A program made the translations under genes and the position numbers. A stretch of DNA of 64,000 nucleotides from Paraburkholderia nodosa DSM 21604 (GTDB taxonomy: Bacteria; Pseudomonadota; Gammaproteobacteria; Burkholderiales; Burkholderiaceae). The stretch's first letter is position 1, and each line of letters opens with the position of its first letter. The notes under the pieces were generated by a model. It saw only the letters and a list, made by a program, of their open reading frames with translations, had not been told where the DNA came from and did not search any database. Shown in pieces: positions 63,916-64,000 of this stretch. The stretch lies in contig NZ_JAFA01000007.1 of NCBI RefSeq assembly GCF_000519185.1, positions 124,001 through 188,000 on the forward strand. Reading direction: 5' to 3'.

Positions 63916-63932
63916 TTAACCAAGGACACGAG

Positions 63933-64000
63933 ATGACGACGCATCAGCAGTGGAAGCAGAAAGCCGCGGACCTGGCGCTCGACGGCCGGGCATTGATCGC
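63933..64000 (+). CDS. Aldehyde dehydrogenase family protein, 5' end only
   Basis: An ATG at 63933 follows CCAAGGACACGAG and opens a frame that runs off the window after 22 codons (MTTHQQWKQKAADLALDG, then RALI). This N-terminus resembles PuuC-type aldehyde dehydrogenases (a basic helix followed by RALI and a Gly in the family). A role after the DAO-type enzyme, oxidising a semialdehyde, fits, but the fragment is too short for a firm family call. Confidence 0.55.
   Translation, partial: MTTHQQWKQKAADLALDGRALI

Noticed and set aside
1..64000. CRISPR arrays, insertion sequences, prophage or integrase genes
   Set aside because: No regularly spaced direct repeats, transposase, integrase or phage structural genes were found; the catabolic island has ordinary base composition and no flanking repeats.

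Overview
The window is GC-rich, densely coded DNA from a beta-proteobacterium, most likely Burkholderiaceae (Paraburkholderia, Caballeronia or Burkholderia). The assignment rests on the gene content: phosphocholine-specific phospholipase C, an adjacent DUF2844/DUF3443 pair, a DUF2934 protein, an OpgC remnant and a betaproteobacterial alcaligin-type siderophore locus. I see no rRNA, tRNA, CRISPR array, insertion sequence or prophage. All functions are read from sequence and family knowledge; no database search was run.

Layout. 1-13 kb is mixed accessory and housekeeping content: the 3' end of a phospholipase C gene, small exported proteins, outer-membrane phospholipase A, glyoxalase-fold proteins, a four-repeat membrane protein, a tannase-family esterase translationally coupled to a broken opgC, an AraC regulator divergent from a DMT exporter, and a polytopic membrane protein. 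13-17.7 kb holds a small HTH protein, the DUF2844/DUF3443 pair (the DUF3443 lipoprotein carries two DTGS motifs like pepsin-type aspartic proteases), and a LysR gene divergent from an old-yellow-enzyme reductase. 17.7-24.8 kb is a minus-strand siderophore operon in the order alcA-MFS exporter-alcB-alcC-alcD-alcE behind a Fur-box-like site. 25-32 kb carries a YaiI protein, an ArcD-type antiporter, a DMSP-lyase-like cupin, another DMT exporter, a divergent HutG-like protein, and LysR and TetR regulators.

32-64 kb is one large catabolic island that looks built to take up and oxidise N-methylated and proline-type compounds (glycine betaine, proline betaine, hydroxyproline and relatives). It contains a stand-alone P5C dehydrogenase (pruA); a PotABC-type ABC importer with two paralogous binding proteins; PutA, whose proline dehydrogenase domain is intact while its P5C dehydrogenase domain has lost its catalytic residues; an Ldh-family imino-acid reductase and a Ser/Cys proline-racemase-family enzyme; a flavin dehydrogenase-HutD-EtfB-EtfA operon facing an ETF:quinone oxidoreductase gene; a GbcA/GbcB Rieske demethylase pair with a LysR regulator; ProVWX; GlyA; and a DapA-family lyase, a DAO-type flavoenzyme and an aldehyde dehydrogenase running off the right edge.

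A palindrome TGAAC-N4-GTTCA occurs three times between the TetR gene and pruA and twice, about 18 kb away, before the second binding protein, which suggests a TetR regulon across the island. The pruA operon also has a long leader with strong hairpins. A reasonable model is that the Rieske and flavin enzymes strip N-methyl groups, ETF and ETF-QO carry the electrons to quinone, racemase and reductase feed proline, and PutA plus PruA make glutamate. The exact substrates are inferred.
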